Below are positions 19,712-31,408 of a stretch of DNA of 64,000 bases, piece after piece. The translations under genes were made by a program, and so were the position numbers. Position 1 is the stretch's first letter; the number at the start of each line of letters is the position of its first letter. Source of the DNA: Sphingobium sp. TKS (GTDB taxonomy: Bacteria; Pseudomonadota; Alphaproteobacteria; Sphingomonadales; Sphingomonadaceae); the NCBI RefSeq assembly GCF_001563265.1, contig NZ_CP005083.1:189001-253000 (forward strand). The letters run 5' to 3'. The notes below the pieces were generated by a model. The model was not told the origin of the DNA. It searched no databases and worked only from the letters and a program-made list of their open reading frames with translations.

Positions 19712-19739
19712 TCTTCCCCGTCCTTCGGACAGAAAAGAA

Positions 19740-19770
19740 GGGGCGCTTCCATCGGGAAGCGCCCCTTTTT
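19740..19770 (+). terminator. intrinsic terminator after the TonB receptor gene
   Basis: An 11-bp perfect stem (GGGGCGCTTCC / GGAAGCGCCCC) with the loop ATCG is followed by five T residues. It lies 29 bases past the receptor stop and 20 bases short of the clpB stop, so it separates the two convergent genes. Confidence 0.9.
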
Positions 19771-19790
19771 CTTGGTTCGGCGAAAGAAGA

Positions 19791-22370
<2,580 letters not shown>

Positions 22371-22415
22371 CAGAGTCCTCTTTCTGGAATTTGGCCCTTC
22401 GTGAAGCTGGCCCCG

Positions 22416-22443
22416 ATGTAATGTTGCATAAAAGCAACACAAG
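22416..22443 (-). promoter_or_regulatory. candidate RpoH (sigma-32) promoter of clpB
   Basis: Read on the minus strand, CTTGTG (22443-22438) is followed after 14 bases by CATTACAT (22423-22416), close to the CTTGAA-N13/14-CCCATNT heat-shock consensus. A short palindrome, GTTGC-N6-GCAAC, fills the spacer (22423-22438). The element is 46 bases upstream of the clpB start. Confidence 0.55.
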
Positions 22444-22484
22444 ATGCCCTACGCAAATATCCTTAGGGCGCTTTCGGCCTCTCC

Positions 22485-22588
22485 ACGTTCGCCCTGAGCG
22501 AAGTCGAAGGGCAAGGCTGAGCTTGTCGAAGCCTTCGCTATGCTCAGGTCAGGGCTTCGACTTCGCTCAGCCCGAACGGGGGAGGGAT
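22485..22588. repeat. imperfect inverted repeat, GTTCGCCCTGAGCGAAGTCGA family
   Basis: The left arm near 22485-22512 (GTTCGCCCTGAGCGAAGTCG) is mirrored by the right arm near 22560-22588 (CGACTTCGCTCAGCCCGAAC) with a few mismatches. An internal GGCTGAGCTTGTCGAAGCC unit is also present. This repeat type is widespread in sphingomonad intergenic regions. It separates the clpB promoter region from the convergent end of the M28 peptidase gene. Confidence 0.7.
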
Positions 22589-22598
22589 TATTCCGTTT

Positions 22599-24233
22599 CT
22601 ATGGCTTCACCGCCTTGAGCGCATCCGGTGCAAAGGCGTTCCCGAAGAAATCGCCCTTATACCAGCGCGGCGCCTCCTGTTCATCGGCAATCTCGCGGGC
22701 GATGGCATAGTTCACCTTGGCGAATTTGGCGGCGGCTTCCCAATGGAAGGGCAGGCTCATCTGGTCGGAAGGCTGGTGATAGTCGGTCTTGAGGAAATGC
22801 TCGAAGGCCTCCTTCCCCGGTCCGGCGAACCCGGTCATCAGGAACACCGCAGGCACCCCCTCCTGCACGAAGCGATAATGGTCGGATCGGGTGAACAGCC
22901 CCTCGGCGGGCAGCGGATCGGGCGAGAGCGAAACACCCTCCGCTCTGGCTGCCTTGGCGACGATGGGACCGAGGGTCGAATGTTCGGCGCCGAACGCCAC
23001 CACATCCTGAAAATCATAGGTCAGGATCGGCATGTCGAGATTGACCACGCCGACCAGTCTGGCGCCCGCTGGCAATACCGGGTTTTTGGCCAGATATTGC
23101 GAGCCGAGCAGCCCGTCCTCCTCCGCCGTCACCGCCGCGAACAGGATGGAGCGTTTCGGCCGCTCGCCGCTTTCCGCAAAGGCCTTCGCCACCGCCAGCA
23201 TGGTCGCCACGCCCGAGGCATTGTCCATCGCGCCATTATAGACCTTGTCCGGCCCCTTGGCGTCTTCCTTGACCCCCAGATGGTCGAGATGCGCCATCAG
23301 CAGCACATATTCATGGGCAAGCGCCGGGTCGGAGCCGGGCAGCACCGCCAGCACATTGCGGCTGGGCGCCGTCTCGACGGAGCTGGCGCGGTCGATGCGG
23401 ATGCTTTGCTTGAGCGCGAAGCCCTTGGGCCGCGCGCCCTTCTTTTCGGCCTGCGCGCGGATCATGGCGAGGCTCTTGCCCGATCCGGCCAGCAGCGCCT
23501 CGGCGGCGGCCCCGGTCACGGTGCCGGTGCCGCGAATGGCAGGGGTGCGGACATAGGGCTGACCAGACTTGTCGATCCAGCTCACCATCGGGCTCTGCGC
23601 CCGTTCACGCAGCTTGTCCCAGGGCGTGCGGGCCAGCATGCTGGCGCTGGGAATGGTGATAAGGCCGATGGCGCCGGCCTGTTGCGCGGCCAATGACTTT
23701 TCGGCGGCCAGATGCGCGCCGATCTCGCTCGGCATGCCGACAGGGGAACCCGAAAGCGCGACCGCGAACTTGCCCTTAAGGTCTAGGCCCGCATAGTCGT
23801 TGATCTTCTCGCGATCGGATTTCAGGCCATAGCCGACGAACACCGCCTGCGCTTCGATGCTTTGCCGCGGTTCGCGGCCGAAGGCGCCGATTGCGACATC
23901 ATCGCCATTGGCGAAGCGCCTGCCGCCGATGGTGAGCGAGGGGGTGGACGCCTTGTCGAGCCGTGCGACGGCGAGGGTCACCGGCTGATACCAGCTATTC
24001 GGCAAGGCCTGTTGCAGACCCAGCGTCTCGAACCGCGCGGCGACATAGCGGGCGGCGATGTCATAGCCGCGCGTGCCGGCATCGCGCCCTTCCAGCAGGT
24101 CGTCGGCCAGAAAGCCGATATCGGCGCGGATGGCTTCTCCGGTGATGGCGGGTGCGGCTTGGGCGGAGGCGAGGCTGGGGGTGGCGAGCGTAAGGGCGAG
24201 GGAGGAAGCGAAAGCGAAGGAGCGCAGGCGCAT
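22599..24233 (-). CDS. M28 family zinc peptidase with PA domain, secreted
   Basis: A 544-residue exported aminopeptidase-like protein. The signal peptide runs to about residue 24 (SLASAQA). A protease-associated insert covers about 130-270. The M28 catalytic ligands are visible as AHLDHLG, NGAMDNASG, TAEEDGLLGS, NLDMP and DYHQPSDQ. It likely trims peptides in the periplasm or outside the cell. It is divergent from the M16 peptidase gene across about 148 bases. Confidence 0.9.
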   Translation of the reverse strand: MRLRSFAFASSLALTLATPSLASAQAAPAITGEAIRADIGFLADDLLEGRDAGTRGYDIAARYVAARFETLGLQQALPNSWYQPVTLAVARLDKASTPSLTIGGRRFANGDDVAIGAFGREPRQSIEAQAVFVGYGLKSDREKINDYAGLDLKGKFAVALSGSPVGMPSEIGAHLAAEKSLAAQQAGAIGLITIPSASMLARTPWDKLRERAQSPMVSWIDKSGQPYVRTPAIRGTGTVTGAAAEALLAGSGKSLAMIRAQAEKKGARPKGFALKQSIRIDRASSVETAPSRNVLAVLPGSDPALAHEYVLLMAHLDHLGVKEDAKGPDKVYNGAMDNASGVATMLAVAKAFAESGERPKRSILFAAVTAEEDGLLGSQYLAKNPVLPAGARLVGVVNLDMPILTYDFQDVVAFGAEHSTLGPIVAKAARAEGVSLSPDPLPAEGLFTRSDHYRFVQEGVPAVFLMTGFAGPGKEAFEHFLKTDYHQPSDQMSLPFHWEAAAKFAKVNYAIAREIADEQEAPRWYKGDFFGNAFAPDALKAVKP

Positions 24234-24381
24234 CGGGTGCGGAACCTCTCTTTATGGTTGGAAGGGGAGCCTAACGCGCTGGTTTCGCCTGTCCAGCCGC
24301 CTCTTCTGCCCACATGCGTATTGCGCGTCTAAAACGCCTCGCTATGCTGCCGGCCAATCCATTGACCATCATGAGGCGCCC

Positions 24382-27252
24382 ATGACTCTTTCCCCTTTTT
24401 CTCGCCGGGTAGCCCTGATGCTCGGCCTGTCTTCGCTTGCCCTCATGCCGACGGCGCAGGCGCTGGCGGCGCCCAAGGCCGCCAGCGTGGCCGCGCCCGC
24501 GCCGCTTTCCAGCCTGGTGGCGGCGGTGGACATTCCCTATGAGGAATTCACGCTGAAAAACGGCCTGCGCGTCATCGTCCATAGCGACCGCAAGGCTCCG
24601 GTGGTCGGGGTGTCGATCTGGTATCATGTCGGCTCGCGTTTCGAACCCGTGGGCAAGACCGGGTTCGCCCATCTGTTCGAGCATCTCATGTTCTACGGCT
24701 CTGAAAATGCCGACGGGCCGTTTTTCGGACGGCTGGAGGATATCGGCGCGACCGACTGGAACGGGACGACCTGGTTCGACCGCACCAATTATTTCGAGAC
24801 GGTGCCGACCGGCGCGCTCGACCGGGCGTTGTTCCTGGAATCGGACCGCATGGGACATCTGCTGGGCGCCGTCACCCAGACCAAGCTCGATGCGCAGCGC
24901 AGCGTTGTGCAGAATGAAAAGCGCATGGGCGAGAATGAGCCCTATGGCCTGGTCGAATATGCGCAACTCGCCGCGATGCTGCCGGAGGGGCACCCCTATC
25001 GCCACTCGACCATCGGTTCGATGGCGGATTTGAACGCGGCGAGCCTTGCCGACGTGCAGAACTGGTTCAAGACGCATTATGGCCCGAATAACGCCGTGCT
25101 GGTGCTAGCGGGCGACATCGACGTGCCGACCGCCAAGGCCAAGGTCGAAAAATGGTTCGGCAACATTCCCGCCGGCCCCGCGCCCAAGGATGTGGATGCG
25201 ACGGTGCCGACGCTTGGGCAAGATGTCGAGAAGGTGATGCACGACAATGTCGCCGCGACCCGGCTCTACCGCAACTGGATCGTGCCGGGGGTGAATTCGG
25301 ACGATCTGACGCCGCTCAATCTGGCGATGGCGGTGTTCGGCGGCCTCAGCTCCTCGCGGCTCGACAATATTCTGGTGCGGGATGAGAAGGTGGCGGTTGG
25401 CGTCAAGGCCAGCATCCAGCCGTTTGAGAAGCTTTCGCTCGCGGAGATTACCGTGGACGTGAAGCCGGGACAGGATCCGGTGGCCGTCGGCAAGCGGCTT
25501 GACCAGCTTCTGGCCGACTATCTCGCCAAGGGTCCGTCCGCCGACGAGGTGCAGCGCGCCGCGACGCAGCAGCTTTCGGGGACCATCGGCGGACTGGAGA
25601 AGGTCGGAGGCTTCAGCGGCAAGGCGGTGACGCTGGCCGAGGGCGCCGTCTATTCCAACGATCCGGCCAAATATAAGAAGGACTTGGCCGCCGCCGCCGC
25701 CGCCACGCCGCAATCGGTGAGCGAGGCTGCGCGCAAATGGCTGGGAAGGCCTGTGTTCCGCCTGACCGTGGCGCCGGGCGAACGTTCGGCGGAGGATAAT
25801 GCGCTGGCGGGCAACGCGACCCATCATCCGGCCTATTTCCGCGATCCGAAGAAACCCGCTCCGGTCGCGGCGACCCCGCCGCCGCCAACGAAGATCGCGG
25901 AACCGGGGATCGAGCCGGTCAAGGATCTGGAGTTCCCGGCGGTCGAGCATGCGACCTTGAAGAACGGCATTCCCATCGTCTTCGCGCGCCGGGCGACGGT
26001 GCCGGTGGTGCGGGTTTCTGTCTCCTTCGACGCGGGCAACGCCGCCGATGACAAGGCGAAGCTGGGCACGGCGGGTCTGACCACGGCGCTGCTGGACGAA
26101 GGCACGACCACCCGCAGTTCGGTGCAGATCGCGGAGGAGCAGGAGCGGCTGGGCGCCTCGATCAGCGCGGGCAATGGCATGGATGCCACCAATGTCGGCC
26201 TTTATGCGCTGAAGCCCAATCTGGACGCGTCGCTCGGCCTGCTGGCCGATGTGATCCGCAACCCGGCCTTCGCGCCGACCGAGGTGGAGCGTCTGCGCGG
26301 GCAGGTACTCACCCGGATCGCGGCGGAAAAGACCGAGCCGATGCCGATCGCGCAGCGCCTGCTGCCGCCGTTGCTCTATGGGCAGGCGCATCCCTATGGC
26401 ATCCCCTTCACAGGCTCCGGCACGGAAAGCGGGGTCAAGGCGGTGACGCGGGCCGATCTGGTCGCCTTCCATGACAAATGGCTGCGGCCCGACAATGCGA
26501 CCATCTTCGTGACCGGCGATACCACGCTGGCCGATGTGATGCCGCTGCTGGAAAAGCGCTTCGGGGACTGGAAAGCGCCCAAGGTCGCCAAGGGCGCCAA
26601 GCTTTTCCGCATGGACCGCATGATGCGCCCGTCGCGCATCATCCTGGTCGACAAGCCGCAAAGCCCGCAGTCGATGATCCTCGCCGGCCTGCTCACCAAC
26701 AAGGCAGGCACAGACAATCCGGTGACGCTGCTGACCGCCAATGAAGTGCTGGGCGGCAGTTCCACCTCCCGCCTGATCATGGACCTGCGCGAGAGCAAGG
26801 GCTGGGCCTATTATGCGGGCAGCGCGCTGCCCGGCGTCAAGGAGACGATCCCGCTGCTGGTCTATGCCCCGGTGCAGACCGACAAGACCGGCGAGTCCAT
26901 CGTCGCCGCGCGCAAGGACATCAGCGATTTCCTGACGGCCAAGGGCACGACCGAGGCGGAACGCAACCAGACGATCAATAGCCAGATCCTGTCGCTCCCG
27001 GGCAGCTTCGAAACCTCGTCCGACCTGCTGGGGGCGATGATGCGCAACCGGATGCTGGGACGGCCGGACGACTATTATGCCAGCCTGCCGGGTGTCTATC
27101 GGGCGATGACGGCGACCGACCTCGATAAGGCGGCGCGGGAGGCGATCAATCCCGACCGGCTGATCTGGGTGGTCGTGGGCGATGCGAAACTGGTGAAACC
27201 ACAGCTTGACGCGGTTGGCCTTCCCGTCGAGATGGGCACATTGGCCGACTGA
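24382..27252 (+). CDS. M16 family zinc peptidase (two M16 units), secreted
   Basis: A 956-residue pitrilysin/insulinase-like protein. The start at ATG 24382 gives a signal peptide (to about residue 30, LAAPKAAS). The inverted zinc motif HxxEH is HLFEH at 97-101, with the downstream Glu in QNEKRMGENE. The second, inactive M16 unit begins near residue 515 (ATLKNGIPIVFARR). The closed clamshell of two units degrades short peptides. The large upstream frame extension overlaps the divergent M28 gene and has no start support. Confidence 0.92.
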   Translation: MTLSPFSRRVALMLGLSSLALMPTAQALAAPKAASVAAPAPLSSLVAAVDIPYEEFTLKNGLRVIVHSDRKAPVVGVSIWYHVGSRFEPVGKTGFAHLFEHLMFYGSENADGPFFGRLEDIGATDWNGTTWFDRTNYFETVPTGALDRALFLESDRMGHLLGAVTQTKLDAQRSVVQNEKRMGENEPYGLVEYAQLAAMLPEGHPYRHSTIGSMADLNAASLADVQNWFKTHYGPNNAVLVLAGDIDVPTAKAKVEKWFGNIPAGPAPKDVDATVPTLGQDVEKVMHDNVAATRLYRNWIVPGVNSDDLTPLNLAMAVFGGLSSSRLDNILVRDEKVAVGVKASIQPFEKLSLAEITVDVKPGQDPVAVGKRLDQLLADYLAKGPSADEVQRAATQQLSGTIGGLEKVGGFSGKAVTLAEGAVYSNDPAKYKKDLAAAAAATPQSVSEAARKWLGRPVFRLTVAPGERSAEDNALAGNATHHPAYFRDPKKPAPVAATPPPPTKIAEPGIEPVKDLEFPAVEHATLKNGIPIVFARRATVPVVRVSVSFDAGNAADDKAKLGTAGLTTALLDEGTTTRSSVQIAEEQERLGASISAGNGMDATNVGLYALKPNLDASLGLLADVIRNPAFAPTEVERLRGQVLTRIAAEKTEPMPIAQRLLPPLLYGQAHPYGIPFTGSGTESGVKAVTRADLVAFHDKWLRPDNATIFVTGDTTLADVMPLLEKRFGDWKAPKVAKGAKLFRMDRMMRPSRIILVDKPQSPQSMILAGLLTNKAGTDNPVTLLTANEVLGGSSTSRLIMDLRESKGWAYYAGSALPGVKETIPLLVYAPVQTDKTGESIVAARKDISDFLTAKGTTEAERNQTINSQILSLPGSFETSSDLLGAMMRNRMLGRPDDYYASLPGVYRAMTATDLDKAAREAINPDRLIWVVVGDAKLVKPQLDAVGLPVEMGTLAD

Positions 27253-27275
27253 CGATTACGTAAAGGAGAAGTGCT

Positions 27276-27578
27276 ATGGCAGCAGTGGACGGTGCCTATG
27301 ATTGCGTGGCGAAGACCCCGATGGGCGACCAGAATGGCGTGCTGACCGTCATCAGCGCGGGCGAAAGCTTTCACGGCACCTTTGCGGGGATGATGGGCTC
27401 GCTCGACGTGGCTGAAGGCAAGGTAGAAGGCAACAAGCTGAGCTGGAAGATGAACATGACCATCCCCATGCCGATGACGCTGGAATGCGAGGCTGAGGTG
27501 AGCGGGGACAGCATCACCGGCACGATGCAGCTTGGGGCTTTCGGCGCAGCGGGCTTTTCGGGCACGCGCCGGGGCTGA
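27276..27578 (+). CDS. small conserved hypothetical protein
   Basis: A 100-residue soluble protein with alternating beta-strand pattern (GAYDCVAKTPMGDQNGVLTVISAGESFHGTF...). A strong ribosome site AAGGAGA lies 8 bases before the ATG. No signal peptide or known motif is recognised. It follows the M16 peptidase by 23 bases and is probably co-transcribed. Confidence 0.65.
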   Translation: MAAVDGAYDCVAKTPMGDQNGVLTVISAGESFHGTFAGMMGSLDVAEGKVEGNKLSWKMNMTIPMPMTLECEAEVSGDSITGTMQLGAFGAAGFSGTRRG

Positions 27579-27598
27579 GGATCACATTTGCCCATCTT

Positions 27599-27626
27599 CG
27601 TCATTCCCGCCTTCGCGGGAATGACG
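27599..27626. repeat. palindrome CGTCATTCCCGC-CTTC-GCGGGAATGACG
   Basis: Two exact 12-bp arms are separated by CTTC. It is located 20 bases past the end of the small hypothetical gene. It is a second member type of the short palindromic repeats scattered in gene gaps here, and it may also end transcription. Confidence 0.8.
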
Positions 27627-27710
27627 GTTGGGTAATGGGGCTGGAGGCAGGAAAATCTCCGGCCTTTTTCGTAACTTGGGGAAATGCAGTATCAAATTGC
27701 AACGACTCTC

Positions 27711-27739
27711 TTGACGAAAGACATTAGTTAGCTATCTAA
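27711..27739 (+). promoter_or_regulatory. promoter/operator of the marR-efflux operon
   Basis: A -35-like TTGACG at 27711-27716 is followed by the quasi-palindrome TTAGTTAGCTATCTAA at 27724-27739 (14 of 16 positions symmetric), ending 5 bases before the marR ATG. MarR dimers bind sites of this size and symmetry, so autoregulation of the operon is likely. The -10 hexamer is weak or hidden in the palindrome. Confidence 0.5.
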
Positions 27740-27744
27740 GAAAA

Positions 27745-28194
27745 ATGTCTCGATCGGAGTTGAAGCGCGTCTTGGCGCATAAAATGCCCCAGGTGGCGCG
27801 TCAGTGGCGGCAATTGGCCGATCTGGCGCTGGCCGAATTCGGCGTCTCGAACAGCGCGGGCTGGTGCCTGATCTATCTCGACCGGCTGGGACCGGACATT
27901 CGGCAGGCCGACCTGGCCGAGGAACTGGGCATCACCCAACCCTCGCTGGTGCGGACGCTGGACCAGTTGCAGGCGGCGGGACTTGTCGAGCGCGTGCCCA
28001 ATCCGGATGATCGGCGCTCGAACCGAGTCGCCTTCATGCCGGAGGGTCAGGAACTGGTAGGGCAGATCGAAGCCAAGTTGGGGAATTTGCGGCGCGAGTT
28101 GCTGGATGGCGTGCCCGACGCCGCGATCGAGATCATCGTCAACCTGCTGAGCCTGCTGGAACGGCGCATGGCCGAGCGGCGGGGGCAGTCGTGA
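27745..28194 (+). CDS. MarR family transcriptional regulator
   Basis: A 149-residue winged-helix regulator. Recognition segments are IRQADLAEELGITQPSLVRTLDQLQAAGLVER and the wing NPDDRRSNRVAF. It is the first gene of a five-gene operon with a FUSC membrane protein, DUF1656, an HlyD-type adaptor and an outer-membrane channel. It probably represses the pump until an aromatic acid or similar ligand binds. Confidence 0.9.
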   Translation: MSRSELKRVLAHKMPQVARQWRQLADLALAEFGVSNSAGWCLIYLDRLGPDIRQADLAEELGITQPSLVRTLDQLQAAGLVERVPNPDDRRSNRVAFMPEGQELVGQIEAKLGNLRRELLDGVPDAAIEIIVNLLSLLERRMAERRGQS

Positions 28195-28236
28195 TGAGTG
28201 GCCTGATGTGGGGTGGCTTGGCATGCGAGCGTTGAG

Positions 28237-30297
28237 ATGAACGCCTTTGGCGAGCGCATCGGCGGGCCCGCCGCGCTCTTTTCCCTGAAATGCTTCGCGG
28301 CGGCGATGCTGGCGCTCTATGTCGCGCTCAGCATCGGGCTGGAGCGGCCCTATTGGGCGTTCTTGACCAGCTATATCGTCGCCCAGCCGTTGGCCGGCGC
28401 GGCGATTTCCAAGGCGGTGTTTCGCGTCATCGGCACGTTGACCGGCGCGATCTTTTCTGTCGCCATCGTGCCGCCGCTGGTCAATGCGCCCGAACTGCTG
28501 TCGCTCGCCATGGCGCTGTGGATGGCGGCCTGCGTGTTCGTGTCGCTGCTCGACCGCACGCCGCGATCCTATATGTTCGTGCTGGCGGGCTATAGCGCCT
28601 GCCTGATCGTCTTTCCCGATGTCGACACGCCGCAGACCATCTTCACCGTGGCGACGCTGCGCGTGCAGGAAATCACCATCGGCATATTGTGCGGCAGCCT
28701 GATCCACGGCGTGGTTTTCCCCGGCTCCATCACCAATTTGCTGCTGGCGCGGGTGGAGGCGATGCTGCGCGATGCGGAGCGCTGGTCGCATGACGCCATT
28801 GCGCTGGAGCCGGTCGAAGGGTTGGAGCAGGAGCGCCGCCGCCTGGCGCAGGACATTACCGAGTTGCACCAGATGTCGGTGCACCTGCCCTTCGACATCA
28901 GCCGCCTAGCGCCCCGCGTGCGGACGGTTCGGGCGATGCAGGACCAGCTTTCCCTGCTGCTGCCGCTGGGCGCGGCGGTGGAGGACCGGCTGGCGATGCT
29001 GAAGGCGGCAAGCGGCGGAAAGGTGCCGCATGAGGTCGCAAGCCTGATAGCCGATGCGCGGGCCTGGATCGTGAATCCCGGCGAAGATATCGCCGCCCGC
29101 ACCGCTGCGGCGGACGCGCTGATCGCTCACTGCGCCGCGCTGGAGCCGGCGGCGCGGGCGGAGATGGACTGGGCCGACATGATGCGCCTCAGCCTGTTTG
29201 CGCGACTGTCCGCCCTGATCGCGGCGCATCGCGATTGCCGCGATCTTTACGACCAGATGGTGACGCACAGGCGCGAGGCGGTCAGCCCCCGCGTCGGTGA
29301 ATTGCTGGAGGGGCGGCGCAACCGTGAATTGCACAAGGATTATGCCGGGGCGGCGCGTGGGGCCTTCGGCGCCTTCATCACCGTGGCCGTGGGTTGCGCG
29401 CTATGGATCGGCAGCGGTTGGAGGGACGGCGGCAGCGCGGTGATGCTGGCGGGCGTGTTCCTCTCTCTGTTCGCGGCATCCGACAATCCGCTGGCGCCGC
29501 TCAAGGGCTTCATGATCGGCACTATCGCCGCCTCGCTGCTGGGGGCGATCTATGGCTATGTACTCATGCCGCGTCTGGACGGGTTCGCCATGCTGGCGGC
29601 GGCCTATGCGCCGATGCTGCTGCTGCTGGGGACGATGATGGCGTCGCCCCGTTGGGCCGGAATCGCGCTGCCCACGTTGCTGGGGCTGGGCAGTCCGGTG
29701 CTGCTGTCGGATCGGTACAGGGATGCCTTTGCCAGCTATGCCAACGGCACGGTGGCGCAGTTGGTCGGCCTCTGGTTCGCGATCATCATGACCGGGCTGT
29801 TGCAGTCGGCAGGCGTCGAACGGGCGATCCGGCGCACGGTGCGCGCGGGGTGGAACGATATCGCCAACCGCGCCACGCTGATGACGCCGCCCGATGTGCG
29901 CGGCTGGATCAACCGGATGCTGGACCGCATCGCCCTGCTCGCACCCCGTCTGGCGGCAACGCGGTCCGAGAGCGGGCAGCCGCTTTACGATGCGCTGCGC
30001 GACCTGCGGACGGGTGTCGCCATTGGCGAATTGCGGCAGTTGCGGCTGGACCTGCCCGCCGACGAAGCGGCGCCGCTGGCGGATGTGCTGACAGGCGTCA
30101 GCACGCATTATCGCGAGTTGGACCCGGATGCGCCCATGCCTGCCCGGTCCGCCCTGCTGGTCGATATCGACCAGGCGATCAGCGATCTGGCGCGCAATCC
30201 CAGCGCTCCGATCAGGCGGGAAGCCATACTCGGGCTGGTCAGCCTGCGCCGCAACCTGTTCCCTGAGAGCGAAGGCTATCGGAGAGTCGCCGCATGA
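28237..30297 (+). CDS. FUSC family membrane protein (AaeB-like efflux pump)
   Basis: A 686-residue protein with two blocks of about five or six transmembrane helices (about 15-150 and 370-520) around soluble segments. This is typical of the fusaric acid resistance/AaeB family, which exports aromatic carboxylic acids. The ATG at 28237 is the first ATG; a GTG at 28213 would add eight residues. The stop overlaps the DUF1656 start (ATGA), showing translational coupling. Confidence 0.88.
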   Translation: MNAFGERIGGPAALFSLKCFAAAMLALYVALSIGLERPYWAFLTSYIVAQPLAGAAISKAVFRVIGTLTGAIFSVAIVPPLVNAPELLSLAMALWMAACVFVSLLDRTPRSYMFVLAGYSACLIVFPDVDTPQTIFTVATLRVQEITIGILCGSLIHGVVFPGSITNLLLARVEAMLRDAERWSHDAIALEPVEGLEQERRRLAQDITELHQMSVHLPFDISRLAPRVRTVRAMQDQLSLLLPLGAAVEDRLAMLKAASGGKVPHEVASLIADARAWIVNPGEDIAARTAAADALIAHCAALEPAARAEMDWADMMRLSLFARLSALIAAHRDCRDLYDQMVTHRREAVSPRVGELLEGRRNRELHKDYAGAARGAFGAFITVAVGCALWIGSGWRDGGSAVMLAGVFLSLFAASDNPLAPLKGFMIGTIAASLLGAIYGYVLMPRLDGFAMLAAAYAPMLLLLGTMMASPRWAGIALPTLLGLGSPVLLSDRYRDAFASYANGTVAQLVGLWFAIIMTGLLQSAGVERAIRRTVRAGWNDIANRATLMTPPDVRGWINRMLDRIALLAPRLAATRSESGQPLYDALRDLRTGVAIGELRQLRLDLPADEAAPLADVLTGVSTHYRELDPDAPMPARSALLVDIDQAISDLARNPSAPIRREAILGLVSLRRNLFPESEGYRRVAA

Positions 30298-30509
30298 CCG
30301 GAGAAATCGCCCTGGGCGGCGTCTATGTGCCGACCCTTTTGTTGCTGGCGCTGGTCGCGCTGATCCTGAGCTGGGGCGTGACCCGGCTGATCGGCGCCTT
30401 CGGCCTTTATCGCTTTCTCGCCTATCGGGCGGCGGTCGACCTCAGCATTTTCGTGCTGATGCTGGGCGCGCTCGCCATTCTCGTTCCCACCCTTGGAATC
30501 CGCCTATGA
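30294..30509 (+). CDS. DUF1656 small membrane protein (AaeX-like)
   Basis: A 71-residue protein with two hydrophobic helices (about 13-33 and 45-68) and the family feature ALGGVYVPTLL. DUF1656 proteins are encoded next to FUSC/HlyD pumps, as AaeX is with AaeAB. Its stop overlaps the adaptor start by four bases. Confidence 0.85.
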   Translation: MTGEIALGGVYVPTLLLLALVALILSWGVTRLIGAFGLYRFLAYRAAVDLSIFVLMLGALAILVPTLGIRL

Positions 30510-31408
30510 ACCGCCTTACTGCCAAGCTGATCAGGAGCACCGCCACCATCGTCATCGTCATCATTGCCGTGCTGGTGGCGGTGTGGATGTGGAACCATTA
30601 TGAGCGCAGCCCCTGGACACGCGACGGGCGGGTGCGCGCCGATGTGGTACGGGTGACGCCCGATATCGGCGGCCTCGTCACCTCTGTCGCGGTGCATGAC
30701 AATCAGGCGGTGACGGCGGGCGACCTGCTGTTCGTGATCGACCGGCCGCGCTATGCGCTGGCGCTGGAGCAGGCCGAGGCGCGGATCGCCAGCGCCAAGG
30801 CGACATTGGGCCAGGCGCGGCGGGAGGCGACACGCGACGTCGCGCTGGGCGACCTCGTCGCGAAGGAAGCGCATGAGCAGAATGTCGCGCGGGTGGCGAC
30901 GGCGGAGGCTGCGCTGGCCGAGGCGATGAGCGCCCGGGACGCCGCTGCGCTCAACCTGAAGCGCACGCAGGTGGTGGCGTCGGTCAATGGTGTGGTCACG
31001 AATCTTGACCTGCATCCGGGCGATTTCGTCGCGGCGGGGCAGCAGGCCATGGCGCTGGTCGACCGCGACAGCCTGCGCGTCGAGGGCTATTTCGAGGAAA
31101 CCAAGCTGCCGCTCGTATGCATCGGCGCGCCGGTGACGGTAAGGCTGATGGGCGAGGCGGAGGACCTGCATGGCCGGGTCGACAGCATCGCCTATGGCAT
31201 CAATGATTCGAGCCGGAGCGACAGCGGCAATTTGCTGCCGACGGTCGAGCCTACCTTTTCCTGGGTGCGGCTGGCCCAGCGCATTCCGGTGCGGGTGAAA
31301 CTGACCAAAGTGCCTGCGGAGGTGAAGCTGATTGCCGGGCGCACCGCCACGGTGACGATCGAACCGGCGAGGAAGGGCGCGAAGCCGGGGGCTTGCCACC
31401 ATGCGTAA
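30506..31408 (+). CDS. HlyD/EmrA-type periplasmic adaptor (AaeA-like)
   Basis: A 300-residue membrane fusion protein. It has one N-terminal membrane helix (about 12-30), a barrel-sandwich half (RVTPDIGGLVTSVAVHDNQAVTAGDLLFVID), a short coiled-coil hairpin (about 85-155) and the returning half (VNGVVTNLDLHPGDFVAAGQ), then a beta-barrel domain. It bridges the FUSC pump and the outer-membrane channel encoded next. The start at 30506 overlaps the DUF1656 stop. Confidence 0.9.
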   Translation: MNRLTAKLIRSTATIVIVIIAVLVAVWMWNHYERSPWTRDGRVRADVVRVTPDIGGLVTSVAVHDNQAVTAGDLLFVIDRPRYALALEQAEARIASAKATLGQARREATRDVALGDLVAKEAHEQNVARVATAEAALAEAMSARDAAALNLKRTQVVASVNGVVTNLDLHPGDFVAAGQQAMALVDRDSLRVEGYFEETKLPLVCIGAPVTVRLMGEAEDLHGRVDSIAYGINDSSRSDSGNLLPTVEPTFSWVRLAQRIPVRVKLTKVPAEVKLIAGRTATVTIEPARKGAKPGACHHA

